Positions 1 to 8,588 are shown, counted from the first letter of the stretch. The stretch: DNA of 64,000 nucleotides from Corynebacterium occultum (GCF_009734425.1 NZ_CP046455.1:434001-498000), one strand, 5' to 3'. The notes: generated from the sequence alone by a model not told the origin. Made by a program: numbers and translations.

Positions 1-52
1 AACTTCCAGAACAGCTCAGAAGGGCCCACCGAACCCGGAACCCCCGGGATGA
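1..52 (+). CDS. possible 3' end of an upstream gene (partial)
   Basis: One reading frame stays open from the window edge to a TGA at 50-52 and encodes a short Pro/Gly-rich tail. In related genomes a CcdA-type cytochrome c biogenesis gene often precedes resB, so this may be its end, but 16 codons are too few to identify it. The frame assignment is uncertain because the other two forward frames are also open here. Confidence 0.25.
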   Translation, partial: TSRTAQKGPPNPEPPG

Positions 53-91
53 GGGCTCAATCCCACCGTGCAAGGAGTAGGGCCGACCAAG

Positions 92-1735
92 ATGCGGACC
101 GTCATCAAATACCTCAGGAGAGCCTGGAACTGGCTGACCAGCATGCGCACCGCGCTGGCGCTGCTCTTCCTGCTGGCACTCGCCGCAATCCCGGGTGCAC
201 TGCTGCCGCAGCGCAACCTCAACGAGACGAATGTCATCGAATACATCGAGAACAACGGCCGGGTCGCCGAGTTCTACGACCGTCTTCAGCTCTTCGATGT
301 CTTCAGCTCCACCTGGTTCCTCGCCATCTTCGTGCTGCTGATGCTCTCCCTGATCGGCTGCATCCTGCCGCGTACCTGGGATCACTACAAGGCGATGAAG
401 ACTCCACCGGTGCGGGCACCGAAGGTGCTCTCCCGGCTGCCGCACCACGGTGAGGGGGTCGTCGATAAGCCCATGGCCGAAGTCTCGACCGAGGTCCGCG
501 GCCTGCTTAAGGGCTGGCATCTCTCCGAGACCCCGGCGGAGCAGGACCGTGCCGGGGCATTCTCCTTCGCCGCGGAGAAGGGTTACGCCCGGGAGTTCTT
601 CAACCTGGTATTCCACATCGCGCTGGTGGGCATGCTGATCACCGTGGCCCTGGGCCGCATGCTCTACTACGAGGGCATGGTCATTGTGGTCACCGGCGCC
701 CAGGAGGAGGGCCACAGCGGTGAGTTCTGCAATACCTCCACCGCCAACTTCGACTCCTTCCGGGCCGGACCCCCCTTCGACGGCACGGGCCTGACCCCCT
801 TCTGCTTCGTGGCCCATGACTTCACCGCTGATTACCTGCCCAATGGTCAGGCCGAGATGTTCACCTCGAATATCTCCTATGCCGCCGGGGAGGACATCCT
901 CAGCGATCCGGAGACCTGGGAGGACTACCAGCTGCGGGTCAACAGCCCGCTGCGGGTGGATGGGGACCGCGTCTACCTGCAGGGTCACGGTTATGCCCCG
1001 AGCTTCACCGTGGAATGGCCCAATGGCGAAACCCGCACCCAGAATGTGCAGTTCCGCCCCGATGACCTGACCTACTTCCTCTCCTCGGGTGCGCTGCGCT
1101 TCGACCCGCCGGCCGGTATGTACCCCGACCTCTTCGAGCGTCGTCAGAACCAGCTGGCCATCCAGGGGCTGTTTGCCCCGACCGCGGAATGGTCCGGTGA
1201 GAACGGGGAACTGCTGCAGTCCTCCTACCCGGCGATGCGGGATCCGGCGGTGGCGATCGACATTTACCGGGGTGACAATGGCCTGGACACAGGGCGGGCC
1301 CAGTCGATCTTCAGCCTGGACAGCGCCATGATCCACAGCGGCCAGCTGCAGAAGATCGAACGTGTCAACCTCATGGAGGGTGACTCCGTCACCCTGGATG
1401 ACGGCACCAAGGTCACCTTCAATGGTGCCTATGAGTTCGCCAACTACCAGATCAGCCATGACCCCACCCAGGTCTGGGTGCTGGTCTCTGCGGTGGCGAT
1501 GCTGGTGGGCCTGGTCGGCTCCCTGATCATCAAGCGTCGCCGCATCTGGGTGCGGTTGCGCCCTGCGGCGGACGGTGGCACCCATATCGAGACCGCCGGC
1601 CTGGCGCGCACCGACCGGGCGGGCTGGGGTGAGGAATATGAGGTGGTCCACCGCAAGCTGCTCGGCCTGCCGGATCCGGATGACCTCGATGAGGAGGAGG
1701 ACGCCGGGAGCGGTGCCTCCGGGGGCAGCCGCTAG
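92..1735 (+). CDS. resB: cytochrome c biogenesis protein ResB
   Basis: ResB is half of the System II (Ccs) haem delivery and ligation machinery that attaches haem to apocytochrome c on the outer face of the membrane. From ATG 92 the product is 547 aa. It has four membrane segments at about residues 18-37, 72-92, 169-190 and 460-480, with a large external domain between the third and fourth and a His near residue 175 in the third helix, the usual ResB plan. The N-terminal motif LTSMRTALALLFLLALAAIP is typical of the family. An in-frame GTG at 68 would add 8 residues. I prefer 92 because the AGGAG at 73-77 lies upstream of it and conserved ResB sequence starts there. The partner ccsB follows after a hairpin. 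The acidic C-terminal tail is not part of the core fold. Confidence 0.9.
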   Translation: MRTVIKYLRRAWNWLTSMRTALALLFLLALAAIPGALLPQRNLNETNVIEYIENNGRVAEFYDRLQLFDVFSSTWFLAIFVLLMLSLIGCILPRTWDHYKAMKTPPVRAPKVLSRLPHHGEGVVDKPMAEVSTEVRGLLKGWHLSETPAEQDRAGAFSFAAEKGYAREFFNLVFHIALVGMLITVALGRMLYYEGMVIVVTGAQEEGHSGEFCNTSTANFDSFRAGPPFDGTGLTPFCFVAHDFTADYLPNGQAEMFTSNISYAAGEDILSDPETWEDYQLRVNSPLRVDGDRVYLQGHGYAPSFTVEWPNGETRTQNVQFRPDDLTYFLSSGALRFDPPAGMYPDLFERRQNQLAIQGLFAPTAEWSGENGELLQSSYPAMRDPAVAIDIYRGDNGLDTGRAQSIFSLDSAMIHSGQLQKIERVNLMEGDSVTLDDGTKVTFNGAYEFANYQISHDPTQVWVLVSAVAMLVGLVGSLIIKRRRIWVRLRPAADGGTHIETAGLARTDRAGWGEEYEVVHRKLLGLPDPDDLDEEEDAGSGASGGSR

Positions 1736-1801
1736 CTTCAGGGGCTGAAACCACCAGGGGGGCGGTTTTCTTTCCAGCTGCCCCAACGGGGAGAGGGTGA
1801 A

Positions 1802-1834
1802 GGCGCCGTGGGAGGAAGATCCTCCCACGGCGCC
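1802..1834 (+). terminator. strong hairpin after resB
   Basis: A perfect 14-bp GC-rich inverted repeat (arms 1802-1815 and 1821-1834, 5-nt loop) is followed by a short T run. It lies 67 nt after the resB stop and before the separate promoter region of ccsB, so the two genes are probably separate or only partly coupled transcription units. Confidence 0.75.
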
Positions 1835-1988
1835 TTTCCCTGCCCGCCATCAAGCTTTAGGATGAAAACCTATCAATCTTTCGAATGATGATGAGGCTCT
1901 CCCACATTGAGTTTCCCACCGCTTCGGGGGTATTGTCCTTCAATGGTGCCCATTATCGGGCCGGAACTTCTCACACATTGAAATTGGA

Positions 1989-1994
1989 TAGGGT
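1989..1994 (+). promoter_or_regulatory. candidate -10 box of ccsB
   Basis: TAGGGT ends 11 nt before the ATG at 2006, which would give a very short leader. No good Shine-Dalgarno sequence precedes the ATG, consistent with a near-leaderless start. Confidence 0.35.
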
Positions 1995-2005
1995 GTCCAC
2001 CTGCC

Positions 2006-3058
2006 ATGCCTGTCAACCAGACCCTCGCGTCGTTTTCTGACACAGCCTTCATCACCACCTTCTTCATCTATCTCCTGGCGCTGGTGATCTCGATCTTCCA
2101 GTACATCAAGCTCTCCGGGATCCTTGATGCCCGCCGGGAGCGCGAACGTCTGGCCGAGAAGGAACTGATCAGTGTCGGCGCAGGTGTTGAGGGCGCAGCC
2201 ACCGGCGGTAGCGACTCGGTGGATGGTGGGGATCCGAAGGATAAGGCGGGTATCGCCCGGGAACTGCCGAGCGAGGAGGAACTGAACCTTCGCGAGCTCA
2301 AGTCCGATAAGTTGGCGGGCATGGTCCAGTCGCTGGTCTGGCTGGGCATCATCGTCCATGTGGTCAGCATCGTGCTGCGCGGCTTGGCCACCGAACGTTT
2401 CCCCTTCGGCAACCTCTATGAGTATGTGCTGATCATCACCGGTTTCACGATGATCGCCTCCGCCATCGTCTTCCAGCGTCGAGAGTGGCGCGGGATGTGG
2501 CCCTGGGTGCTGACCCCCATGCTGGCACTGCTGTTCTACGGTGGCGGCAAGCTCTATGCCGAAGCTGCCCCGGTTGTTCCGGCACTGCAGTCCTACTGGT
2601 TCCCCATCCACGTCTCCACCGTCTCCATCGGTGGTGCCATCGGCATGGTCTCCGGAATCGCCTCCCTGCTGTACCTGCTGCGCATGTGGCAGCCCAAGGG
2701 TAAGGAGCACGGTTTCTTCGGCGCTGTGGTCCGCCCGCTGCCCTCCGCCAAGGTCCTAGATGGCGTGGCCTACAAGACCGCCATCATCGCCCTGCCGGTC
2801 TTCGGCCTGGGCGTGGTGCTCGGCGCCATCTGGGCGGAAGCTGCCTGGGGTCGCTTCTGGGGCTGGGACCCGAAGGAGACCATGTCCTTCGTCACCTGGA
2901 TCCTCTACGCCGCTTACCTGCACGCCCGGGCCACGGCCGGCTGGCGTGACTCCAAGGCCGCCTGGATCAACGTCCTGGCGTTGGCGGCGATGATCTTCAA
3001 TCTCTTCTTCATCAATATCGTGGTCGCCGGCCTGCACTCCTACGCTGGCCTGAACTAG
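2006..3058 (+). CDS. ccsB: cytochrome c biogenesis protein CcsB (ResC/CcsA family)
   Basis: This is the second System II cytochrome c maturation protein. It carries haem to the outer face of the membrane and works as a complex with ResB. The 350-aa product has about eight membrane segments. The family's tryptophan-rich WWD signature, WGRFWGWDPKE, is at residues 281-291, with a conserved His near the C-terminus (AGLHSYAGLN). An insert of about 60 residues after the first helix is rich in Gly and charged residues, as is usual in actinobacterial members. The start ATG at 2006 begins the conserved MPVNQTLASFSD sequence. resB lies directly upstream, so the pair forms the complete haem-ligation module. 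Confidence 0.93.
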   Translation: MPVNQTLASFSDTAFITTFFIYLLALVISIFQYIKLSGILDARRERERLAEKELISVGAGVEGAATGGSDSVDGGDPKDKAGIARELPSEEELNLRELKSDKLAGMVQSLVWLGIIVHVVSIVLRGLATERFPFGNLYEYVLIITGFTMIASAIVFQRREWRGMWPWVLTPMLALLFYGGGKLYAEAAPVVPALQSYWFPIHVSTVSIGGAIGMVSGIASLLYLLRMWQPKGKEHGFFGAVVRPLPSAKVLDGVAYKTAIIALPVFGLGVVLGAIWAEAAWGRFWGWDPKETMSFVTWILYAAYLHARATAGWRDSKAAWINVLALAAMIFNLFFINIVVAGLHSYAGLN

Positions 3059-3129
3059 GCCCCTGAGGTGTGAGCAGTCCAGATTCCACACCTGGGCGAG
3101 CACCGCAGTATTTTCTGTGAAGTGTTTTT

Positions 3130-3155
3130 GGGCCCTCCACCTTTGGGGAGGGCCC
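3130..3155 (+). terminator. terminator-like hairpin after ccsB
   Basis: A 9-bp perfect stem, GGGCCCTCC (3130-3138) with GGAGGGCCC (3147-3155), has an 8-nt loop. A weaker inverted repeat, AGGTGTG/CACACCT at 3066-3093, sits closer to the ccsB stop. There is no long T tract, so termination is inferred from position and stem strength. Confidence 0.5.
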
Positions 3156-3309
3156 CCTTGTGCTGGGTTGCCTGAGGCTTGTGAAAAAGAAGTCAGGCCA
3201 CCTGACAATAATGTCCGTTTAGCTCAAAATCACCCCCGGATGTCCCTGACTGGTCACACCTGTCCCCAAGTATTAGGAATAAGTGATCCGTGCTACATAC
3301 CCTTGTGGC

Positions 3310-3876
3310 ATGCGACACAATACGAGAGCCTCCCTTTCCGTGGTGACCATGCTCGCGCTGGTGGTCTCCGGCGCCTCGGTCGCTTCCGCCCGCACCCTGG
3401 CAGATGACCAGCCCGCCGGAACCCCGGGGGTACAGCAGGTTGTTTCAGCTCCCCAGGATGGTGGCCCCGCCATCACCCTGACACCGGGGGAGGTGTCCGA
3501 GGAGGTCCCGGTGGAGGAGCGTCTGCGCGCGGCCCATGAGGAGTGGATCGCATTCAATGAGATCCCCCGCCGCGCTGACCTGGATGCGATCGCCGCGGAA
3601 TACGTGGCTGGCGCACCTGAAGCGGAATGGAACTATCAGGAGGATGTCGTCGGTATCGAGATCGCCGTCATCGGCGATCCGGGCGGCGCCTTCGTACAGA
3701 TCGCCCGCTTCGATCTGGAGGAGGCCGAGGAGTGGGCGCAGCGGGGGCTGGTGGATGAGATCCCCGCCGAGGACGGGGTTCCCACCGGTTTCGCGATGGA
3801 ACGCATCGGCGACTATATCTACGCTTCCCTGGTCTTTGATTACAGCGAGAATTATCCGGACCTGGCCCGGGTCTGA
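3310..3876 (+). CDS. small secreted protein of unknown function (paralogue of the next gene)
   Basis: The product is 188 aa from ATG 3310. It begins with a classic signal peptide: Arg at residue 2, a hydrophobic core around residues 9-23, and a likely cleavage after ASA near residue 27. The mature part is acidic and has no cysteine. It contains an EEWIAFNEIPRRADLDAIA segment that matches the EDWIRARNIIRRADLDRFA segment of the next gene, so the two are paralogues. I do not recognise the family. A GTG at 3283 would add 9 residues ahead of the signal peptide and is less likely. No catalytic motif is visible. Expected location: exported, possibly surface-associated. Confidence 0.75.
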   Translation: MRHNTRASLSVVTMLALVVSGASVASARTLADDQPAGTPGVQQVVSAPQDGGPAITLTPGEVSEEVPVEERLRAAHEEWIAFNEIPRRADLDAIAAEYVAGAPEAEWNYQEDVVGIEIAVIGDPGGAFVQIARFDLEEAEEWAQRGLVDEIPAEDGVPTGFAMERIGDYIYASLVFDYSENYPDLARV

Positions 3877-3933
3877 TCCTTGCCGCTGGTCATAACCCTC
3901 CAGGGGTAGAGCCTGGGGGGTGCAGGCGCTGTC

Positions 3934-3965
3934 GACGGTCCTGGTCGCAGCGCCACTGGACCGTC
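3934..3965 (+). terminator. hairpin between the two secreted paralogues
   Basis: GACGGTCC (3934-3941) pairs with GGACCGTC (3958-3965) across a 16-nt loop and is followed by GTTTCCCC. It probably ends the 3310-3876 transcript, because the next gene has its own promoter. Confidence 0.5.
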
Positions 3966-4077
3966 GTTTCCCCCCCAGGGGGCATCCTCGGACTCTTAGG
4001 TGGATATGGGGGTAAAGGGGGGTCGCCCCCTCTGGTCATACCTGTTCTCTTGAGCTGGGAAAAATTTTCATTAGAAC

Positions 4078-4083
4078 TAGGAT
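4078..4083 (+). promoter_or_regulatory. -10 box for a leaderless transcript
   Basis: TAGGAT ends exactly 7 nt before the ATG at 4091, placing the predicted transcription start on or next to the start codon. No Shine-Dalgarno sequence is present. Confidence 0.55.
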
Positions 4084-4090
4084 ATGTGAC

Positions 4091-4588
4091 ATGAAACACA
4101 TAAGGAAGTTCTCCATTTCCCTCCTAGCCCTCGCCGCACTTGCCCTCTCCGGCACCACCACCGCCACCGCCCAGACCAGTGATCTCAGCTCAGCGCTCTT
4201 CGGCAGCAGCTCGGTAGCAGCCCCCACCGAGCTGGACCGCTCCCAGGCCAATCTGATCGCGGCCTATGAGGACTGGATCAGGGCAAGAAATATCATCCGT
4301 CGCGCCGACCTGGATCGCTTCGCCCGGGACTACGCGGAACTCTCCCTGGAGGAGACCTGGTCCTACTACCGTGACCCTTCGGATCTTTACATCACCGAGG
4401 GATATGACGACTGGGGCAATGGCATCCAGATCATCCGGTACACCGGGGAACAGGCCGACTACTGGGCGGCCGGGGATCTGATGAGCATCCTTGATCCGGA
4501 GTACACCGGCCCGATGGGTTTGGCCGCCAGCAATGACGGCGAGTTCATCTACATCGTCTTCTTCACTGAGGCAGACTACGGCTACTGA
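4091..4588 (+). CDS. small secreted protein of unknown function (paralogue of the previous gene)
   Basis: The 165-aa product has a lysine/arginine-rich start (MKHIRKF), a hydrophobic core and a probable signal-peptidase site after TATA near residue 27. The mature domain aligns in order with the upstream paralogue: a helix ending in xxWIxxxxIxRRADLDxxAxxYAE, then a beta-rich region, then an acidic C-terminus ending in Tyr residues. It contains no cysteine. I do not recognise the family. The -10 box 7 nt before the ATG indicates a leaderless mRNA and fixes this start. The tandem arrangement suggests duplication followed by divergence. Confidence 0.75.
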   Translation: MKHIRKFSISLLALAALALSGTTTATAQTSDLSSALFGSSSVAAPTELDRSQANLIAAYEDWIRARNIIRRADLDRFARDYAELSLEETWSYYRDPSDLYITEGYDDWGNGIQIIRYTGEQADYWAAGDLMSILDPEYTGPMGLAASNDGEFIYIVFFTEADYGY

Positions 4589-4714
4589 TCCCTGACCACC
4601 CCAGTCTCAACCGCCCCCACCCAGACACCTTCCCCTCCCCGGTCTGCGCGCCCCCTGACCGGGGACAGTATCTTTCAGGCGGGGGCTCAAGGGGGAAGAC
4701 TCTCGGCTGCTGCG

Positions 4715-4739
4715 GGTTTCCACGCCAGGGGTGGGAACC
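4715..4739 (+). terminator. hairpin upstream of the rml operon
   Basis: GGTTTCCAC (4715-4723) pairs with GTGGGAACC (4731-4739) with one G-U pair and a 7-nt loop. It may end the 4091-4588 transcript or lie just upstream of the rml promoter. No T run follows. The rest of 4588-4786 shows nothing else I can identify. Confidence 0.35.
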
Positions 4740-4785
4740 GCGTAATCTGACAGATGATTCAAGTAGATGGATGATGGAGTGTTAA

Positions 4786-5073
4786 ATGTCTGGTCCCCGC
4801 CGCAAAACCGGCAAGCCCGCAGGTGATGTCCCCGAACTGCTCGCCCTGGGTGAGCAATTGGCGGAGCGTCGCCGCAACCTGGGTCGGCTGCAGCAGGATC
4901 TGGCCGATCAGGCAGGTGTCTCCCGCTCCACCCTGCACACCATTGAACATGGGGGTGCCGGGGTGCGCTGGGAGAAGATCGTCTCGGTGGCCGCCGCCCT
5001 CGACATGGAGCTGAAGCTCATCGAGAACACGGATGGGCCGAAGGAAGATCAGGCCCCGGGGGAGCTGGCCTGA
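4786..5073 (+). CDS. Cro/CI-type helix-turn-helix regulator
   Basis: This 95-aa protein is little more than a helix-turn-helix domain of the XRE/HipB type, at about residues 18-82. Typical features are LGEQLAERRRNL at the start, the recognition-helix region QAGVSRSTLHTIEHG, and a final helix LDMELKLIE. ATG 4786 has a GGAG at 4776-4779 with good spacing. The TGA stop abuts the GTG of rmlB, so the two are translationally coupled. A regulator as first gene of a sugar-nucleotide operon suggests autoregulation of the rml genes, but no operator is obvious. No toxin gene (hipA) is adjacent, so it is probably not an antitoxin. Confidence 0.85.
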   Translation: MSGPRRKTGKPAGDVPELLALGEQLAERRRNLGRLQQDLADQAGVSRSTLHTIEHGGAGVRWEKIVSVAAALDMELKLIENTDGPKEDQAPGELA

Positions 5074-6081
5074 GTGCGCATCCTGGTCACCGGGGGTGCC
5101 GGTTTCATCGGCTCCAACTTCGTCCACCGCACCCTGAGCACCCGCCCCGACACCCAGGTCGTGGTGCTCGACGCCATGACCTATGCCGCTAACCCGGAGA
5201 ACCTGGCCGGACTGGACCCGCAACGTTGCCGCCTGGTGGAGGGGGATGTCTGTGATGTGGAACTGGTGGATGAGCTGATGGCTGAGGCGGATCTGGTGGT
5301 CCACTTCGCCGCAGAGAGCCACAATGACAACTCCCTGCACAACCCCCTGGCCTTCACCCGCAGCAATGTGGAGGGCACCGTGGTGCTGATCAACGCGGCC
5401 ACCAGGCATGATGTGCGCTTCCACCACATCTCCACCGATGAGGTCTTCGGCGATCTGGCCCTGGATGACCCGGCGCGCTTCACCCCGGACACCCCCTACA
5501 ACCCCAGCTCGCCCTATTCGGCGTCCAAGGCGGCCAGTGATCATTTCGTCCGCGCCTTCGTCCGGTCCCATGGGCTCCGGGCCACCATCTCCAACTGCTC
5601 CAATAACTACGGCCCACGCCAGCATCCCGAGAAGTTCATTCCCCGCCAGATCCTTAATCTCCTGGCCGGTGAGGAACCCCGGGTCTACGGCACGGGTGAG
5701 AATGTGCGGGACTGGATCCACGTGGATGATCACAATGATGCGGTGTGGACCATCATCGAGAAGGGTGAGATCGGTCAGACCTATCTGATCGGCGCGGATG
5801 GGGAGCACGACAACCTGGCGGTGGTGGCCGAACTGAACCGTGTTTTCGGCCGGGAGCCGGGGGCCTTCCTCCATGTCACGGACCGCCCCGGACACGATCG
5901 TCGATACGCGATCGATGCGAGCTCCACCCTGGCCCTGGGTTGGGAGCCGCGGCACCGCGACTTCCGCGCCGGGTTGCGTGAGACCGTGGAATGGTACCGG
6001 GGGAACCCCGGGTGGTGGGAAAGGGCCCGCGAGGCCACAGAAAGTGCTTATCGACGCCGCGAAGTACAGCTGCCCAAGTAG
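5074..6081 (+). CDS. rmlB: dTDP-glucose 4,6-dehydratase RmlB
   Basis: RmlB converts dTDP-glucose to dTDP-4-keto-6-deoxyglucose, the second step of dTDP-L-rhamnose synthesis in the cytoplasm. Rhamnose forms the linker between peptidoglycan and arabinogalactan in this group of bacteria. The 335-aa product has the NAD-binding motif ILVTGGAGFIG at residues 3-13. The active-site triad T121-D122-E123 (STDEVFG) and the short-chain dehydrogenase pair Y148 and K152 (YSASK) are present. Translation starts at GTG 5074, directly after the regulator's TGA. rmlC follows 10 nt downstream. Size and motifs match the family well. Confidence 0.95.
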   Translation: MRILVTGGAGFIGSNFVHRTLSTRPDTQVVVLDAMTYAANPENLAGLDPQRCRLVEGDVCDVELVDELMAEADLVVHFAAESHNDNSLHNPLAFTRSNVEGTVVLINAATRHDVRFHHISTDEVFGDLALDDPARFTPDTPYNPSSPYSASKAASDHFVRAFVRSHGLRATISNCSNNYGPRQHPEKFIPRQILNLLAGEEPRVYGTGENVRDWIHVDDHNDAVWTIIEKGEIGQTYLIGADGEHDNLAVVAELNRVFGREPGAFLHVTDRPGHDRRYAIDASSTLALGWEPRHRDFRAGLRETVEWYRGNPGWWERAREATESAYRRREVQLPK

Positions 6082-6091
6082 GATCGGGGGC

Positions 6092-6706
6092 ATGCTGCAT
6101 GAAATAGAGCAACTGCCCGGTGTCCTGCATTCCCGCCCGAAGATTCACCCGGATTCCCGGGGTGTCTTCAATGAATGGTTCAAGGCCTCGGCCTTCGAGG
6201 AAGCCACCGGTTATCCCTTCGATCTGCAGCAGGCCAATCTCTCCACCTCAACGGCGGGGGTGTTGCGGGGCCTGCACTATGCGGAGGTGCCGCCGGGGCA
6301 GGCGAAGTTCATCTCCTGTGTGGCTGGCCGGATTCTGGATGTGGCGGTGGATGTGCGCCGCGGTTCGGAGACCTTCGGGCGGCATATCGCGGTGGAGCTG
6401 AGCGCGGAGAACCGGGAGGGGTTGTATATTCCGGTGGGTTTCGCCCACGGTTTTCTCGCTCTGGAGGACTCAACTGTGGCCTACCTGACCAGCTCCGAGT
6501 ATCTGCCCGGGGTGGAGCACGCCATTGATCCTTTTGATGCGGAGCTGGGTATCGACTGGCCGGACATGGACTATCTCCTCTCCGAGAAGGATCAGAAGGC
6601 CCCTTCCCTGCAGAAGGCGTTACTGCCGGAGTTTGATGAGTGTCGTGCCTTTGAGAATTTGCTGCGGGATGGTTGGGTCATCGCCAATGAAGGAGCGGGG
6701 GAGTGA
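6092..6706 (+). CDS. rmlC: dTDP-4-dehydrorhamnose 3,5-epimerase RmlC
   Basis: This enzyme epimerises C3 and C5 of dTDP-4-keto-6-deoxyglucose, the third step of dTDP-rhamnose synthesis. The 204-aa cupin protein has the family motifs RGLHY at residues 59-63 (H62 is the expected catalytic base), a middle strand [20 protein letters not shown], and [15 protein letters not shown]. The open frame continues upstream across rmlB to 5840, but RmlC homology begins at [10 protein letters not shown], so ATG 6092 (after GGGGG) is the start. It overlaps the rmlA GTG by 4 nt. In some corynebacteria RmlC is fused to RmlD, but here it ends after the epimerase domain. Confidence 0.93.
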   Translation: MLHEIEQLPGVLHSRPKIHPDSRGVFNEWFKASAFEEATGYPFDLQQANLSTSTAGVLRGLHYAEVPPGQAKFISCVAGRILDVAVDVRRGSETFGRHIAVELSAENREGLYIPVGFAHGFLALEDSTVAYLTSSEYLPGVEHAIDPFDAELGIDWPDMDYLLSEKDQKAPSLQKALLPEFDECRAFENLLRDGWVIANEGAGE

Positions 6707-7581
6707 AGGGGATCATCCTGGCCGGTGGCACCGGATCCCGTCTCCGCCCGATCACCTACGGCATCTCCAAACAGCTGGTCCCAGTCTATGACAAACCGAT
6801 GATCTACTATCCGTTGTCCACGCTGATGCTGGCCGGTATCACCGATATCCTGGTCATCACCACCCCTGAGGATCGGGGCCAATTCGAAAGACTGCTGGGT
6901 GATGGCTCCCAGTTCGGCATCGCCTTGAGCTATGTGGAACAGGATGCTCCCCGGGGCCTGGCGGAGGCATTCATTCTCGGCGCCGAGCATATCGGTGAGG
7001 ACTCCGTGGCGCTGGTGCTCGGTGACAATATTTTCTATGGCGCGGGCCTGGGAACTCAGCTGCGGCGCTACACCGAACCTGAGGGTGGGGCCATCTTCGC
7101 CTACTGGGTGTCCAATCCGGAGGCTTATGGGGTGGTGGACTTCGATGAGCAGGGGCAGGCTCTCTCCCTGGCGGAGAAACCGGCGGAACCCAGTTCCAAT
7201 TATGCGGTGCCGGGTCTGTATTTCTATGACAATGAGGTCATTGACATCGCCCGTTCCCTCACCCCCTCCGCCCGGGGTGAGCTGGAGATCACCGACATCA
7301 ACAATGAATACCTGCGCCGCGGGAAACTGCAGGTGGAGGTGCTGCCACGTGGTACTGCCTGGCTGGATACCGGGACCGTGGACCTGCTCATGGCGGCGGC
7401 TGATTTCGTCCGCACCATTGAGCAGCGTCAGGGGTTGAAGATCGGCTCCCCGGAGGAGGTGGCCTGGCGGATGGGCTATATCAATGATGAACAGCTCTGT
7501 GCCCGCGCGGCGGCGCTGAAGGCTTCCGGTTACGGGGATTATCTCTTGGACACCCTCCGGCGGGAACGGCCGGCACGCTAG
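6703..7581 (+). CDS. rmlA: glucose-1-phosphate thymidylyltransferase RmlA
   Basis: RmlA makes dTDP-glucose from dTTP and glucose-1-phosphate and is the feedback-controlled entry to the pathway. The 292-aa product starts at GTG 6703, overlapping the rmlC stop. It has the nucleotidyltransferase signature [11 protein letters not shown] near residues 5-15, [15 protein letters not shown] around residue 25, and later family motifs [19 protein letters not shown] and [10 protein letters not shown]. It completes a regulator-rmlB-rmlC-rmlA operon. The final reductase rmlD is not in the window. Confidence 0.95.
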   Translation: MKGIILAGGTGSRLRPITYGISKQLVPVYDKPMIYYPLSTLMLAGITDILVITTPEDRGQFERLLGDGSQFGIALSYVEQDAPRGLAEAFILGAEHIGEDSVALVLGDNIFYGAGLGTQLRRYTEPEGGAIFAYWVSNPEAYGVVDFDEQGQALSLAEKPAEPSSNYAVPGLYFYDNEVIDIARSLTPSARGELEITDINNEYLRRGKLQVEVLPRGTAWLDTGTVDLLMAAADFVRTIEQRQGLKIGSPEEVAWRMGYINDEQLCARAAALKASGYGDYLLDTLRRERPAR

Positions 7582-7643
7582 GTTGTGAAACCATGTGGCC
7601 CACCCTGATTTTCAGGTTGCCCTGGTTGGTGGGTCAGGTCCGG

Positions 7644-8069
7644 TTATTTCTTGCGCTGCCCACCTTCTGGTTCTTCTGGCCCTTCCGGGGTGCCGTCGGC
7701 AGGGGTGCTGCCACCGCCACCGCCGCCGGCTGAGGGTGGCCCCTCAGTGGAGCCCTGCGGCCCCAGAGTGCCTTCCGCAGCTCCTCGCACTGAACCGCCC
7801 GGGGCGGCACCAGGTGGGGCCTGATAGCGCTCCTGGGCACGTTTCATTCGCTCGGCTTCTTCGCGGGCCGCTTCCTCTCGGGCACGGCGCTGCTTGAAGC
7901 GGTCCTTCTCGAGGCTCCAGAGGAATTCCTCGTCATCATCAGGACCCTTGATCTCGCGGGGCGGTGCCTGGCCCTTGAGCTGGTTCTTCTTCCAGCTTTT
8001 GGGGCCGAAGGCCTTCCAGAGCAGCACCACGGCCACAATGATCAGGATCAGCAGTAGTACTCGTCCCAT
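7644..8069 (-). CDS. membrane-anchored protein with charged and low-complexity tail, unknown function
   Basis: The 141-aa protein has one N-terminal membrane helix (about residues 3-18, MGRVLLLILIIVAVVLLWKA). A charged helical stretch rich in Glu/Arg/Ala (about residues 50-80) is likely a coiled coil, and a Gly/Pro-rich disordered tail follows. The ATG has a strong Shine-Dalgarno sequence (AAGGAGGAG) and a TACTCT -10 candidate further upstream. I recognise no domain. It converges on rmlA and diverges from the DUF4229 gene. Probably a bitopic membrane protein facing the cytoplasm. Confidence 0.7.
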   Translation of the reverse strand: MGRVLLLILIIVAVVLLWKAFGPKSWKKNQLKGQAPPREIKGPDDDEEFLWSLEKDRFKQRRAREEAAREEAERMKRAQERYQAPPGAAPGGSVRGAAEGTLGPQGSTEGPPSAGGGGGGSTPADGTPEGPEEPEGGQRKK

Positions 8070-8118
8070 GTCTCCTCCTTCTTATCTATCCAGAGTACGG
8101 GTTTGGCTGCTTCTGAAG

Positions 8119-8124
8119 TAGGGT
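8119..8124 (+). promoter_or_regulatory. -10 box for a leaderless transcript
   Basis: TAGGGT ends 7 nt before the GTG at 8132. It serves the DUF4229 gene. Confidence 0.5.
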
Positions 8125-8131
8125 CGGAGGG

Positions 8132-8518
8132 GTGAGCACCCCAGATTTCCCCGATCAGAACAGTGTGCCGGAGTCCGTAGCCACCCCAGCCGAAAACTCC
8201 GCCCCCCAGCAGCTGAATGAGGCCCCGCAGCAGGATCCGGCGCTGAAGAAGAAGCGTAACCGGGCCCTGCTGAAATATGGTCTGGCCCGGCTGGGTCTCT
8301 TCCTGCTTCTCACGGTGGTCATCCATGGCGCGGCGATTCTGATCGGCGCCCCGGTGCCGCTGGTGATGTCGGCGCTGCTGGCGTTGATCGTGGCTTTCCC
8401 GCTGTCCATGTTGCTCTTCGCGGGGCTGCGCACCGAGGCCACGGAAACGGTTGCGGAGCTAAGTGCCCAGCGTAAGGCCCATAAGGCCTGGGTCGCCCAA
8501 GAGCTTGCGGAGCGCTGA
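8132..8518 (+). CDS. DUF4229 family membrane protein
   Basis: The 128-aa product has a disordered N-terminus rich in Gln and Pro (residues 1-38). A basic KKKRNRALLKYG stretch is followed by two membrane helices joined by a short loop (about residues 52-70 and 74-93) and a charged C-terminal helix. The helical hairpin LARLGLFLLLTVVIHGAAIL and the closing FAGLR motif resemble the actinobacterial DUF4229 family, whose function is unknown. The start GTG 8132 is supported by the -10 box 7 nt upstream. A Rho-independent terminator follows. Confidence 0.75.
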   Translation: MSTPDFPDQNSVPESVATPAENSAPQQLNEAPQQDPALKKKRNRALLKYGLARLGLFLLLTVVIHGAAILIGAPVPLVMSALLALIVAFPLSMLLFAGLRTEATETVAELSAQRKAHKAWVAQELAER

Positions 8519-8588
8519 GTCGCTTTTCGGCTTTCCCCCTCGGCCACACCCCTGGTATCTGACACGCCCTGATATCTGAAACCCCCGT

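Noticed and set aside
3066..3093. CRP-like TGTGA...CCACA site after ccsB
   Set aside because: The halves are too far apart for a CRP/GlxR site; it is better seen as a weak hairpin in the ccsB 3' region.
5840..6091. Possible RmlB-RmlC fusion from the long open frame
   Set aside because: The frame upstream of 6092 overlaps rmlB in another frame and has no homology; RmlC homology starts at ATG 6092.
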